Below are positions 15,734 through 24,078 of a stretch of DNA of 34,061 nt, piece after piece. The DNA comes from a bacterium (GTDB taxonomy: Bacteria; Patescibacteriota; Saccharimonadia; Saccharimonadales; JAGQNK01): the NCBI GenBank assembly GCA_029557815.1, contig JAKQHX010000053.1, positions 1 to 34,061 of the forward strand. Direction: 5' to 3'. Numbering within the stretch: the stretch's first letter is position 1; every line of letters starts with the position of its first letter. A program made the position numbers and the translations under genes. Under the pieces are notes generated by a model. It saw nothing but the letters and a program-made list of their open reading frames with translations. It was not told where the DNA came from and made no database searches.

Positions 15734-18334
15734 TTACTTGCGCTTTCGGCTTTTAGCTTTTGCTTTGCGTTGACGTTCTTGCTTGCGGGCTTTTTTGCGC
15801 TTTACAGAGGCTTGCTTTTTAGTTTCAGCTTCAACTTTTTGTGGTATGAAATCAGTCTCATGAAATTCCTCACCTTCGGTAATCTTGTCGGCATTGTCAA
15901 CTGACTGTCGGGCTGCTTTGGTTAGCTCAGTCTCAACCGTACGGCTTAGGTCAACCGGTTCCGCATGGAATAATGTACGCACTACGTCATGCCGCAGCGT
16001 CAACTGCATTTCCTCGAACATACGCTGTGCCTGACGACGATATTCGACAAGCGGATCACGCTGACCAACTGAAATCCAGTGGATACCTTCACGCAAATGG
16101 TCCATGTTTTCCAGGTGCTGCATCCAGAGGTTATCAAGTATCTGTAGATAAATATCACGCTCAACTTTGCGCATAATCTCTGGAGTAAAGGCGGCTTCTC
16201 TGGCCTCATAAAGCTCCAGTGCCTCCTGTAGTAACGTCTCGCCGAATTTGTCTGACTCGGCGTCGAATAATCTATCCAGCGTGTTTTCGTCAAATGGAAA
16301 CACTTCTGTGACAAACATCTCGAAGTCTTCGCTCAGAAGCTGCGGTGAGCGAGCAAGCTCCTTGGCCTCTTCTTCGATGAATAGCTTGATGCGCTTCTGG
16401 ATTTCTGCTTGTGTCAAAATTTCACGGCGCATAGCATATGTTGCCTTGCGATGACGGTTCATAACATCGTCATACTGGACAACGTTTTTGCGTGCATCAA
16501 AGTTGTAGCCCTCGACTTTTTTCTGTGCACCTTCAAGGGACTTGCTGATGACACGGTTCTCGATCGGCATGTCGTCATCCACGCCCAGACGGCTCATGAT
16601 GCCAGCAATACGCTCTCCGCCAAAGATACGCATGAGATCGTCCTCGGTGCTGACAAAGAACTGGCTGGAGCCTGGGTCACCCTGGCGTCCGGAGCGTCCA
16701 CGCAGCTGGTTGTCGACACGACGGGACTCATTCCGATCGGTACCAATGACATGTAGTCCACCAAGCTCCTTGACCCCTTTGCCAAGTACAATATCCGTAC
16801 CACGTCCAGCAATGTTGGTTGCAAGCGTAACGGCACCCTTCTCTCCCGCTTTCGCGACGATAGACGCTTCACGCTCGTTGTTTTTGGCGTTTAACATTTG
16901 GTGAGGAATCTTTTCCTTGGTCAACAGCTTGTCCAGGACTTCGTTTTTCTCAATGGTTGCCGTACCAACCAGTACCGGCTGGCCTTTTTCATGAAGTTCT
17001 TTGATTTCCCGGGCGATGGCCTTGAACTTGCCTGCTTCCGTACGATAAATCCTGTCTGGTTTGTCATCACGAATAACCGGGCGGTTAGATGGAATCTCTA
17101 TCACATCGAGTTTGTAAATCTGATGAAACTCCTCGGCTTCGGTCGCTGCCGTACCCGTCATCCCAGCCAACTTTTCGTACAAACGGAAGTAGTTTTGGAA
17201 CGAAATAGTTGCGAGTGTCATGGATTCTTCCTGCACCTCAACGCCTTCTTTTGCTTCAATCGCTTGATGTAGCCCTTCGTTGTAGCGGCGGCCAGCCAAC
17301 AGACGGCCCGTGAATTCGTCGACAATAACGACTTCGCCGTCTTTAGTCACAACGTAATCTTTATCTCGCTTGAAGAGCGCTTGTGCCTTCAGTGCTTGCT
17401 CCAGGTGGTAAATCGTACGGATATTTTCTACGCCGTACAGGTTTTTGATACCGAGAATTTTTTCGACTTTATCAACTCCATCGTCAGTCAACACGACAGC
17501 TTTACGCTTTTCGTCAACTTCATAATGTTCGTCCCTTTTCAGGTTACGTACAACCTTGGAAAACTGGCCGTATGAACTACCGCTCGTCACGCTTGGCGCA
17601 GAAATAATCAACGGTGTCCGCGCCTCATCGATAAGGATAGAGTCGACTTCGTCCACAATCGCATAATGCAGCTCACGTTGCCGCAGCTGGTCTTCTTCGC
17701 GGACCATATTGTCGCGCAGATAATCGAAACCATATTCGTTGTTGGTACCATAGGTGATATCGGCCGCATATGCTTCTTGGCGGGTACATGGCTTGAGGTG
17801 ACGCATACGTGGATCGTCGTGGTCCTTGTTCACGAATTTGGCGTCGTAAATAAAAGAGTGCTCAGGGATAATGACCCCTACGCTCAAACCGAGAAAATCA
17901 TACACTTGGCCCATCCAGCCTGCATCACGTTGCGCCAGGTAATCGTTGACGGTCACGACGTGCACACCTTTGCCAGTCAAGGCATTCAGATATACGGGTG
18001 CGGTGGCGACAAGCGTCTTGCCTTCTCCGGTCTTCATTTCCGCCACGTTGCCTTCATGAAGCGCCATTCCACCGATAAGCTGAACATCAAAATGTCGCTG
18101 ACCAAGTGTCCTGGTAGCGGCTTCGCGAACCACGGCAAACGCGTCTGGCAAAATTGCGTCAAGCGACTCCTTGTCCAGGCGCTTCTTGAGCTTGTCGGTT
18201 TGCTCTTTCAGTTTTTTGTCCGACATCTTTTTGTACTTATCAGATAGCGCGTTTATATCACGTACACGTTTTTTGAGTCTTTTTAGTGTTCGGATTTGGG
18301 GATCACCCAGGACGCGCTTAAAGACTTTCTTCAC
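15734..18334 (-). CDS. secA: Preprotein translocase ATPase SecA
   Basis: 866 residues. SecA hydrolyses ATP to push unfolded preproteins through SecYEG. Walker A is KTGEGKT (101-107), the DEAD-type box is in DEVDSILIDEART, and the VGTATIEKNE and GRGTDIVLG motifs of the second helicase domain are intact. The C-terminus ends in a very basic KR/Q-rich tail and lacks the CxCxSGxxxxHC zinc motif that binds SecB, in keeping with absence of SecB. The start is GTG with a strong GAGGGAGG 5 nt upstream. It leads the run secA-M16-prfB-ftsE-ftsX. Substrates encoded nearby include the CHAP hydrolase and the surface proteins. Confidence 0.98.
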   Translation of the reverse strand: MKKVFKRVLGDPQIRTLKRLKKRVRDINALSDKYKKMSDKKLKEQTDKLKKRLDKESLDAILPDAFAVVREAATRTLGQRHFDVQLIGGMALHEGNVAEMKTGEGKTLVATAPVYLNALTGKGVHVVTVNDYLAQRDAGWMGQVYDFLGLSVGVIIPEHSFIYDAKFVNKDHDDPRMRHLKPCTRQEAYAADITYGTNNEYGFDYLRDNMVREEDQLRQRELHYAIVDEVDSILIDEARTPLIISAPSVTSGSSYGQFSKVVRNLKRDEHYEVDEKRKAVVLTDDGVDKVEKILGIKNLYGVENIRTIYHLEQALKAQALFKRDKDYVVTKDGEVVIVDEFTGRLLAGRRYNEGLHQAIEAKEGVEVQEESMTLATISFQNYFRLYEKLAGMTGTAATEAEEFHQIYKLDVIEIPSNRPVIRDDKPDRIYRTEAGKFKAIAREIKELHEKGQPVLVGTATIEKNEVLDKLLTKEKIPHQMLNAKNNEREASIVAKAGEKGAVTLATNIAGRGTDIVLGKGVKELGGLHVIGTDRNESRRVDNQLRGRSGRQGDPGSSQFFVSTEDDLMRIFGGERIAGIMSRLGVDDDMPIENRVISKSLEGAQKKVEGYNFDARKNVVQYDDVMNRHRKATYAMRREILTQAEIQKRIKLFIEEEAKELARSPQLLSEDFEMFVTEVFPFDENTLDRLFDAESDKFGETLLQEALELYEAREAAFTPEIMRKVERDIYLQILDNLWMQHLENMDHLREGIHWISVGQRDPLVEYRRQAQRMFEEMQLTLRHDVVRTLFHAEPVDLSRTVETELTKAARQSVDNADKITEGEEFHETDFIPQKVEAETKKQASVKRKKARKQERQRKAKAKSRKRK

Positions 18335-18435
18335 TCTTGCCTCCCTCTAACGGATTTCAGGTCATTACAACAATGGAACTATTGTACCGCATAGAGGTAC
18401 TTCAGGCTAAACGTATTTTTGACAATTGCCTGATT

Positions 18436-18804
18436 TCAGGCATCTTGCGGTGCGCGGCGCAGACGGCGCATGACGCGACGATGCAATCGCAGGGTACTGT
18501 GGGCGTCTTTGTATTTCTTTATTTGGTTCTTGAGCTTAGCCTCAACGATATCCACGGCCGCAAAAATGTTCATGGTGGACTCCTTCGCCGTGACATTTCC
18601 CTTCGGCAAGCGAATCGTTACTTCGGCAATACATTCTTTCTTCTTTTTGATCATCTGCTCTTTCAAGAACACCTCCGCGTGTACGCTCTTGCGGGCGTGG
18701 CGTGGCAGGTATTTGTCAAGTTTGCCAATTTTCTTGACCACATAATCGTGCAATTTTTTGTCAACAGTCATGTGAACGCCAGTAATATCCAGTCTTTCTA
18801 TCAT
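18436..18804 (-). CDS. hpf: Ribosome hibernation promoting factor (HPF/RaiA family)
   Basis: 122 residues of the S30AE fold: beta-alpha-beta-beta-beta-alpha with the conserved HDYVVKKIGKLDKYLP helix and the KGNVTAKESTMNIFAAVDIVEAKLKNQIKKYK segment. It binds the decoding centre of idle 30S subunits during slow growth. The C-terminal dimerisation domain of long HPF is missing and replaced by a short arginine-rich tail (RLHRRVMRRLRR), so it is a short form. It begins 18 nt after serS with a GGGGG ribosome binding site and is probably co-transcribed with it. A small GCCTGA/TCAGGC hairpin overlaps the stop codon but has no U run. Confidence 0.9.
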   Translation of the reverse strand: MIERLDITGVHMTVDKKLHDYVVKKIGKLDKYLPRHARKSVHAEVFLKEQMIKKKKECIAEVTIRLPKGNVTAKESTMNIFAAVDIVEAKLKNQIKKYKDAHSTLRLHRRVMRRLRRAPQDA

Positions 18805-18822
18805 GTGTACCCCCTTTGTTTA

Positions 18823-20118
18823 CTAGATTTTTTCTCGACCGCCCATGTATGGCCTGAGCACTTCCGGAATAATCACATCGCCTTCGGGTGTCTGGAAATT
18901 TTCGATAATTGCAATTAATGGCCGCTGTGAAAAAACCGTCGCATCGTTTGTATGCGCCAACTCGATAGAACCATCAGTCCTGCGAACACGTGTCTTCATA
19001 GCGCGCGCTTGGTAGTCGGTAATGTAATCGGCGGTATGGGTTTCCCGATACGTCTGCTGACTCGGCAACCATACTTCAATATCCACCCCTTTAGCATTTG
19101 GCCTACCGATATCTGCCGTACACTTTTCAAGCACGTGGTACGGCAAGCCGAGCTGTTGCATCAGGTATTCCTGGATAGCAACCATGAACAGATGCTCCTG
19201 CAGTGAAGTTTCGGCCGTACAGAAGCTTTCCATCTCCAGCTTGTTAAACTGATGGAGGCGAAAAATTCCTTCGGTATCCTTGCCATATGTACCAGCTTCC
19301 TTGCGAAAAGCAGTCGTGTAACCTACATAACGAATCGGCAGTTCATTTTCGGGCAAAATCTCATCCAGATACATTGGCGAAATCGTGTGCTCGGCACTTG
19401 CGTTCATCCAGAGGTCTTCGTCTTCGAACTTGTACGTCTGTTCTTCTCTGTTCAAGCGCCCTGTCGCTTCAAAGACCGCTTTTTTGGCCACGGCTGGCGG
19501 GAGTACCGGCGTAAATGGCTTGGAGCTCACCATGAGGTTATTCTCGGCAATAATTTGCCGTAAGATCTGTTCATCGCTGAGTACGCTCATACCATACTGC
19601 CAGAGAGCAAACTCCAGCCGTACTAAATCACCTTTTGTGTATACAAAACGAGCCCCTGCTATCTTTGTCGCGCGCTCCTTGTCCAACCAGCCTTTAGATT
19701 CGGCTATTTCCGCATGGTTTTTAGCCTCGAATCCAAACTTTGTTGGCTCTCCGACCGTTCTGATAACGACGTTTTCGTCTTCCGTTTTGCCTACAGGAAC
19801 ATCTTCTAGCGGCATATTTGGCACCGCTCTCAGCAGTTCAATAAACTCCCTGTCAATTGAAGCGAACTGATGCTCCAGGTCGGCAAGTTTATCCTTTATC
19901 TCACGGCCTTTCGCGATGAGCTCGTCAGACGGTTTGCCACCTTTCATGCTATCGGCAATTTCGTTACGCTGGCGGCGTAGTTCATCTACTTGTTGCTGCA
20001 TTTCGCGACGCTTGGTATCAAAACCCAGTAATTGCTGGACGTCGACATCATAGCCTTTTTGTTTTGACTTCTCACGTACGAGTTCCGGATTTTCCCGAAT
20101 AAACTGAATATCTAGCAT
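18823..20118 (-). CDS. serS: Seryl-tRNA synthetase
   Basis: 431 residues, typical length. Residues 1-105 form the antiparallel coiled-coil arm that binds the long variable arm of tRNA-Ser. The class II catalytic core follows, with motif 2 FRKEAGTYGKDTEGIFRLHQF and the motif 3 region RPLIAIIENFQ. The conserved NGT just before motif 3 reads NDAT here, a minor deviation. It charges tRNA-Ser with serine. A TATAAT lies exactly 6 nt before the ATG with a -35 (TTAAGT) at 17 bp spacing, so the mRNA is probably leaderless; no Shine-Dalgarno sequence is present. Confidence 0.97.
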   Translation of the reverse strand: MLDIQFIRENPELVREKSKQKGYDVDVQQLLGFDTKRREMQQQVDELRRQRNEIADSMKGGKPSDELIAKGREIKDKLADLEHQFASIDREFIELLRAVPNMPLEDVPVGKTEDENVVIRTVGEPTKFGFEAKNHAEIAESKGWLDKERATKIAGARFVYTKGDLVRLEFALWQYGMSVLSDEQILRQIIAENNLMVSSKPFTPVLPPAVAKKAVFEATGRLNREEQTYKFEDEDLWMNASAEHTISPMYLDEILPENELPIRYVGYTTAFRKEAGTYGKDTEGIFRLHQFNKLEMESFCTAETSLQEHLFMVAIQEYLMQQLGLPYHVLEKCTADIGRPNAKGVDIEVWLPSQQTYRETHTADYITDYQARAMKTRVRRTDGSIELAHTNDATVFSQRPLIAIIENFQTPEGDVIIPEVLRPYMGGREKI

Positions 20119-20124
20119 GCTTTC

Positions 20125-20153
20125 ATTATACCCGAGGAAGTATATTTACTTAA
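20125..20153 (-). promoter_or_regulatory. serS promoter, -10 six nt before ATG; overlaps a palindrome
   Basis: Minus-strand TTAAGT (20148-20153), 17-bp spacer, TATAAT (20125-20130), then 6 nt and the ATG. The -35 lies inside the palindrome TTACTTAAAGTAA (20146-20158), which could be a repressor site. The palindrome also overlaps the stop codon of the nuclease gene. Confidence 0.65.
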
Positions 20154-20941
20154 AGTAAGCCTGGCCGTTTTTTTGCCCGCACAGCTTTGAGCGTAAGTTC
20201 AGTACGCTGGCGAGCGTATTGGCAATAATCACACGGGCCGCCCATGGCTGCGGTGCCGACGGCCGGCATGTCGCCTTCCATGCAATCTTTCATTTCTACC
20301 AAGGTCGGCTCGACCCAACTGTCATCGCCGGTATATGGAATGATTTTGGTCTTGAATTCCACTTTGTCATAAAACCCATCCAGGTCAAACCGGCCGTTCG
20401 TATAGACGAAGTAGCCCGTATCTTGCACCGTGAAGCCGTTTTGGCGCAGCAACCACTGGTACACTTCCATCTGACGTTTATAGCTGATTTGCCAGTCGGA
20501 GTCGATGCCCACATCGCGGTCCTTGGCCGTCGCCTTGTAATCCACCACGATCAACTCGCCCGCATCATTTCTCCAGATATCGTCGACCGCGCCAAAGACA
20601 TGCAGGTTCGTCGGTTCATGAATTGTCGTCACACCGACGAAGTTCTCTCGCCATTTGTCCAGATGGTCATGCGAAAACGGCACCGCACGGACGCCGAAAT
20701 CCGCCATCATCGGGTGAGGTTCACCCTTTAGTCGATAGCTATCGAACTCTTTCTTCAGCAGTTCATCAATCGCTTTGTTGATGTTAAACGGCGGACTGCT
20801 CGGTCGCTTGATCTTTAGCCGCACATCCAGCCAAAAACAGCGTGGACACTGCTTGTACAGCTCTATTTTACTACGCGACACCTTGAATGGCGTTTTCTGA
20901 CCAGGTTTATACGGCTGCGACCGCTCCCTCCAATAATTCAT
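20150..20941 (-). CDS. Cas4/RecB-like PD-(D/E)XK nuclease with four cysteines
   Basis: 263 residues. The PD-(D/E)XK core is clear: Asp120/Asp121 in FGAVDDIW, Asp134-x-Lys136 in IVVDYKA and the RecB-type Gln157-xxx-Tyr161 motif in QMEVYQWLL. Cys32 and Cys35 (QCPRC) near the N-terminus and Cys237 and Cys240 (PCDYC) near the C-terminus probably bind an Fe-S cluster or zinc, as in Cas4 and AddB nucleases; the 2+2 arrangement differs from the usual 1+3 of Cas4. No CRISPR array or cas gene is nearby, so a DNA repair role is more likely. TACAAT lies exactly 6 nt before the ATG. The gene is divergent from the secreted protein at 20968. Confidence 0.88.
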   Translation of the reverse strand: MNYWRERSQPYKPGQKTPFKVSRSKIELYKQCPRCFWLDVRLKIKRPSSPPFNINKAIDELLKKEFDSYRLKGEPHPMMADFGVRAVPFSHDHLDKWRENFVGVTTIHEPTNLHVFGAVDDIWRNDAGELIVVDYKATAKDRDVGIDSDWQISYKRQMEVYQWLLRQNGFTVQDTGYFVYTNGRFDLDGFYDKVEFKTKIIPYTGDDSWVEPTLVEMKDCMEGDMPAVGTAAMGGPCDYCQYARQRTELTLKAVRAKKRPGLL

Positions 20942-20947
20942 CCCTAC

Positions 20948-20969
20948 ATTGTATCAGCTACGCTATAAT
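20948..20969. promoter_or_regulatory. Overlapping divergent -10 elements
   Basis: The 26-bp gap between divergent start codons holds TACAAT on the minus strand (20948-20953), 6 nt before the nuclease ATG, and TATAAT on the plus strand (20964-20969), overlapping the first ATG of the secreted protein. Each -35 region would fall inside the other promoter, so the two may exclude each other. Confidence 0.5.
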
Positions 20970-21900
20970 GAAGCCCACGAATGTGAAGAAATATATCTCC
21001 TTACTGCTTTTACTTACCCTTTTAGCGAGCCCTTTACGAGTCCAAGCCCTGGATATGAATGGTCACATCGAGGATACGGAATGGTTCGGCCTCAATGATA
21101 AAGCCGGCTACAACAGCCTGTCTGTAGATATTACCCCCGAGAAGTGGGAGGGCGGCAGTCATGGTTACTACTATGCAAACAACGCCAGATTCTCTAACGG
21201 TACGAATATATACGGCGGGCTGCAGACCAACGGGTATGATGGTGCGCGACCGCTCGGCAAGATGGCAATCTTCAGTATATGGAACGCCACGACGGGTATT
21301 GCCGAGAGCGGCGGCATTGGCATCCCTTTTGACGGCGAAGGAACCGGCTATAGCGTGCGACTGCCCTTTGATTGGCAAGTTGGGACAACCTACCGTTTCA
21401 CAATATATATTGACCGGGACGCATCGACTGGAGACCGCCTATGGGGAGCCAGCATCACTGACATGCACTCGGGCACAACGACCCGCATTGGCCGGATCTA
21501 TGCACCGGTTACATTTGGCAAGTTACACAGTCCGGTTACGTTTCATGAGAAGTATATCGGCACTACCAAAAGCTGTTCAGACCTGCAACCATCCCAGGTA
21601 CGCTTCTCCAATATGACCGCCAACGATACCATCCGAGCTACGCGCTGGAAACACTACTTCATAAAGTCCACGAGATGCGGCGATACGGTCAGACTTGAGG
21701 ACGTGGCTGACGGCTACCGCAGCAGCATAGGAAATACGTCCGAACCATCAACCCCTACATCCGTAACCCGTCCCAAGCCCGGAGAGCAAGCCGCTACTGC
21801 AGGAAGTCAACACAGTTCGCTTGCTCTGATACCATTGACGATTCTGGCCGCTCTGATTGCCTTTCTCGTATACCGTGTTCGGAAATCCGGTCACAGGTAA
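20968..21900 (+). CDS. Secreted membrane-anchored protein, DUF3472-like
   Basis: 310 residues from the ATG at 20968. A GTG at 20983 is an attractive alternative: it gives MKKYISLLLLLTLLASPLRVQA, a textbook signal peptide, and the ATG itself lies inside a TATAAT hexamer. The frame is open further upstream to 20887, but that part overlaps the divergent nuclease. The ectodomain has the run ITPEKW...GYYYAN...GGLQTNG...AIFSIWN...GEGTGYS...DWQVGTTYRF, which resembles DUF3472 carbohydrate-associated domains; this match is from memory. A Pro/Ser/Thr linker is followed by one C-terminal helix (SLALIPLTILAALIAFLVY) and a short basic tail, without an LPxTG-type motif. Function is unknown. Confidence 0.7.
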   Translation: MKPTNVKKYISLLLLLTLLASPLRVQALDMNGHIEDTEWFGLNDKAGYNSLSVDITPEKWEGGSHGYYYANNARFSNGTNIYGGLQTNGYDGARPLGKMAIFSIWNATTGIAESGGIGIPFDGEGTGYSVRLPFDWQVGTTYRFTIYIDRDASTGDRLWGASITDMHSGTTTRIGRIYAPVTFGKLHSPVTFHEKYIGTTKSCSDLQPSQVRFSNMTANDTIRATRWKHYFIKSTRCGDTVRLEDVADGYRSSIGNTSEPSTPTSVTRPKPGEQAATAGSQHSSLALIPLTILAALIAFLVYRVRKSGHR

Positions 21901-21925
21901 TTTATACGCGCATACCGTAACGTTC

Positions 21926-21957
21926 GTGCTGGCCGGTTACCGGCTGGCACCTTTTTC
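21926..21957 (+). terminator. Terminator after the DUF3472-like gene
   Basis: The stem GTGC-(2-nt mismatch)-GCCGG, loop TTA, CCGGC-(2-nt mismatch)-GCAC (21926-21950) is followed by CTTTTT on the plus strand. It lies inside the last codons of the convergent diguanylate cyclase gene. Confidence 0.65.
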
Positions 21958-22656
21958 TTGCTTGACCCGGTACATTTCCTGGTCCGCCCGATGCAAAAGC
22001 TCTTCAGGTGTTTCACCTGGTCTGAAGTATGCTACACCGATACTTGCACCCACGAATGGTGCGCCAACTTGCTCTGCTGCCGCGCTTACTTCGTCCGACA
22101 GACGGTTTGTCAGACCTTCAATAACTTCCTCGGGATTCAAGTTTTTGTTACGTCGGCTGTTTCCGGCGTTTTTTGGGTTTACGATCGCAACAAACTCATC
22201 GCCTCCAAGCCGTGCAAGGCTTTCTCCTTCGCGTAGATTTATCTGCAGCTTGTTCGCCACTTCGACCAATAGCTCATCGCCTTTCTCGTGACCGAGCGTA
22301 TCGTTTGCCTGCTTGAATTTGTCCAGGTCGATAAACATCAGCGCGAAGTCGCCTTCCTCGCGCGCCTCACCGGTTCGTCTTACGAGCTCTTGGGCAAAGG
22401 CAAGCCTGTTTGCGATGCCGGTAAGTGCATCGGTATGCAGTTGTTTTTCGAGCACTTCATTACGATGCTGCAACCTTGCTATCAACAAAGCCGAGTGTGC
22501 CAAATCCTTAATCGCTTTTCTGTGGTACTCACCCTCAACTCTTGGCAACGTGCCATGTTCATTCAAAGGAATAAACACGTGGTCAACGAAGCTCAAACCA
22601 AGCGCTGGTGCCTCAGTGTCGTGCTTTTCTGGTGTGGGGATATCTTGAATTGACAT
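21937..22656 (-). CDS. GGDEF-domain diguanylate cyclase
   Basis: 239 residues from the ATG at 22656, chosen because the upstream frame to 22713 is AT-rich promoter DNA. The GGDEF domain (about 75-235) contains the TDALTGIANR helix, metal-binding Asp110 and Asp112 in FIDLDKFK, and GGDEF at 151-155, so it should make cyclic di-GMP from two GTP. The inhibitory I-site, normally RxxD five residues before GGDEF, is REGE, so product inhibition is probably lost. A 14-residue Asn/Lys/Arg-rich insert follows the active site (about 161-175). The N-terminal 70 residues hold no known sensor domain. TATAGT lies 15 nt before the start. No PilZ or EAL partner is in the window. Confidence 0.92.
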   Translation of the reverse strand: MSIQDIPTPEKHDTEAPALGLSFVDHVFIPLNEHGTLPRVEGEYHRKAIKDLAHSALLIARLQHRNEVLEKQLHTDALTGIANRLAFAQELVRRTGEAREEGDFALMFIDLDKFKQANDTLGHEKGDELLVEVANKLQINLREGESLARLGGDEFVAIVNPKNAGNSRRNKNLNPEEVIEGLTNRLSDEVSAAAEQVGAPFVGASIGVAYFRPGETPEELLHRADQEMYRVKQEKGASR

Positions 22657-22730
22657 ATGTTTGTTTACATTACTATACTGTTTTATTCTAGCATAGTTTT
22701 TGTATTTTATCAATGTCCTACCGTTGTATA

Positions 22731-23417
22731 TTACTTCAGTACGAGCGAGCTTGCTACAACGGCGGCAGTTTCGGCCCGGAGCGTGAAATCATGGAGATTC
22801 AGGTGTTTGATGCTTTTCTCTACAAATAGCGCTTTTTCAGCGTCTGACCAACCGCCCTCAGGACCTACTAAGACACCTGTGGCGTTGACACTCTCTGCCA
22901 GTCTGTCTTCGCCGTCTTGCTCGCATATGTATAGTACCGCCTTGTCATGGAGCTGCTCGATAGCCGTTTCTACGCGCATCGGCTCCCGGACTGTCGGTAT
23001 ATCGCTGCGACCACATTGTTCAACCGCTTCAATGACAATCTTTTCCGCGCGCTCCTGATCAAAGCCCGTTCTTTCTGAACGGTCGGCCAATAGCGGCAAA
23101 AAGTGACTTACACCGATTTCCGTACCCTTTTGCAGTATCCAGTCATTTTTGTCCTTTTTAAGTAAAGACCAGAGAAGGTATACGTTCCGCTTCGGCTCTT
23201 TGCGCTCAAAATCCGTGACATGCACCAGGTGCGCTTCGTCTCTCTTTATCTCATCAATCTTATACAGCTTGTCGTGCGCTACACCATCAAACAATACGAC
23301 TTGCTGGCCCGGTTTGAAGCGCAGCACGTGGTTCCATTGATGCAACAACTTCTCGTCGTGCAGCCAGAAATCATGTCGCAGTTCGGTAGCACGAACAAAG
23401 AAACGGTGTAGCCTCAT
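22731..23417 (-). CDS. rsmE: 16S rRNA (uracil-1498-N3)-methyltransferase RsmE
   Basis: 228 residues, a SPOUT-class methyltransferase with an N-terminal PUA-like domain (MRLHRFFV start). The family motifs are present: LQKGTEIGV, EAVEQCGRSDIP, VLVGPEGGWSDAE and the knotted C-terminal LRAETAAVVA. It methylates U1498 of 16S rRNA in the assembled 30S subunit. It begins immediately after the HAD gene with AAGGAG 5 nt before the ATG, so the two are translated from one transcript. Confidence 0.96.
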   Translation of the reverse strand: MRLHRFFVRATELRHDFWLHDEKLLHQWNHVLRFKPGQQVVLFDGVAHDKLYKIDEIKRDEAHLVHVTDFERKEPKRNVYLLWSLLKKDKNDWILQKGTEIGVSHFLPLLADRSERTGFDQERAEKIVIEAVEQCGRSDIPTVREPMRVETAIEQLHDKAVLYICEQDGEDRLAESVNATGVLVGPEGGWSDAEKALFVEKSIKHLNLHDFTLRAETAAVVASSLVLK

Positions 23418-23419
23418 TA

Positions 23420-24055
23420 TTACTCCTTGACAAAGAGATTTTTCAGTTCGGCAGGAGTGCGAACGATATGCTCGGGGTGCTGCGCCGCCAAAATCTCTTC
23501 CCCATTAAAGCCCCACGTTACTGAAATAGGCCGTAGACCGGCTTTTTTGGCTGCAATCACGTCGCGGACCTCATCGCCGACATAATACGTTTTGGCCTTA
23601 TCCAATCCGTGCTGCCTGACGACTCGGTTCAGGACTTTTGCTTTGCCAAAGATGCCGGCACCGCCATATATTTGTTCGAAAGGCTCGCGGACATTATGTA
23701 GTTCTAGGAATTTCTGAACGTTGACCAGACTATTGGAGCTCATGACAAACAGCCGATGCTTCTTGGCCAAGGCCTTAATAGTATCATCCATGCCTTCAAA
23801 AAAAGGTATCTCGTCTATCCGCTTAGTTATTTCCGTCCGGGCCCGCACAGCCATTTGAGGGGCGCGCCACAACGGCACACCAAATTCTTTGAAAATTGCT
23901 TTGATTGTCAGGTTTTTGGTACGTTCATAGTCCTCACGTGTAATTACACGATCAACGAGGTACATCTCGTTCAAGATATCTAAGCCGATACTCATGCTGT
24001 CGGCGAGTGTGCCATCCAAGTCAAATATGATGCTCGTGGCGTTTGACTGGTTCAT
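23420..24055 (-). CDS. HAD-superfamily phosphatase (Gph-like)
   Basis: 211 residues from the ATG at 24055, chosen because GGGAGG lies 7 nt upstream; a GTG 15 nt earlier is less likely. HAD motif I is FDLDGT (nucleophile Asp12, acid Asp14), motif II is the Ser106 in VMSSNS, Lys138 is motif III and GDEVRD (160-165) is motif IV. The helical cap between motifs I and II is of the C1 phosphoglycolate phosphatase/beta-phosphoglucomutase type. The substrate cannot be read from sequence. It sits between the heliorhodopsin and rsmE, 23 nt from the former, and probably shares their transcript. Confidence 0.9.
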   Translation of the reverse strand: MNQSNATSIIFDLDGTLADSMSIGLDILNEMYLVDRVITREDYERTKNLTIKAIFKEFGVPLWRAPQMAVRARTEITKRIDEIPFFEGMDDTIKALAKKHRLFVMSSNSLVNVQKFLELHNVREPFEQIYGGAGIFGKAKVLNRVVRQHGLDKAKTYYVGDEVRDVIAAKKAGLRPISVTWGFNGEEILAAQHPEHIVRTPAELKNLFVKE

Positions 24056-24078
24056 GCTGGGCCCTCCCACCGATAGCT

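Noticed and set aside
17666-18247. 193-codon open frame on the plus strand
   Set aside because: Lies entirely antisense within secA, has no ribosome binding site and no recognisable domain; a shadow of the real gene.
18428-18441. Terminator at the end of hpf
   Set aside because: GCCTGA/TCAGGC forms a short hairpin over the stop codon but has a 2-nt loop and no U run.
18337-18918. 193-codon open frame on the plus strand
   Set aside because: Antisense to hpf and the 3' end of serS, both certain genes; its hydrophobic sequence is a by-product of basic codons on the other strand.
20887-20967. Longer N-terminus for the DUF3472-like protein
   Set aside because: It would overlap the divergent nuclease start and place a non-hydrophobic stretch before the signal peptide.
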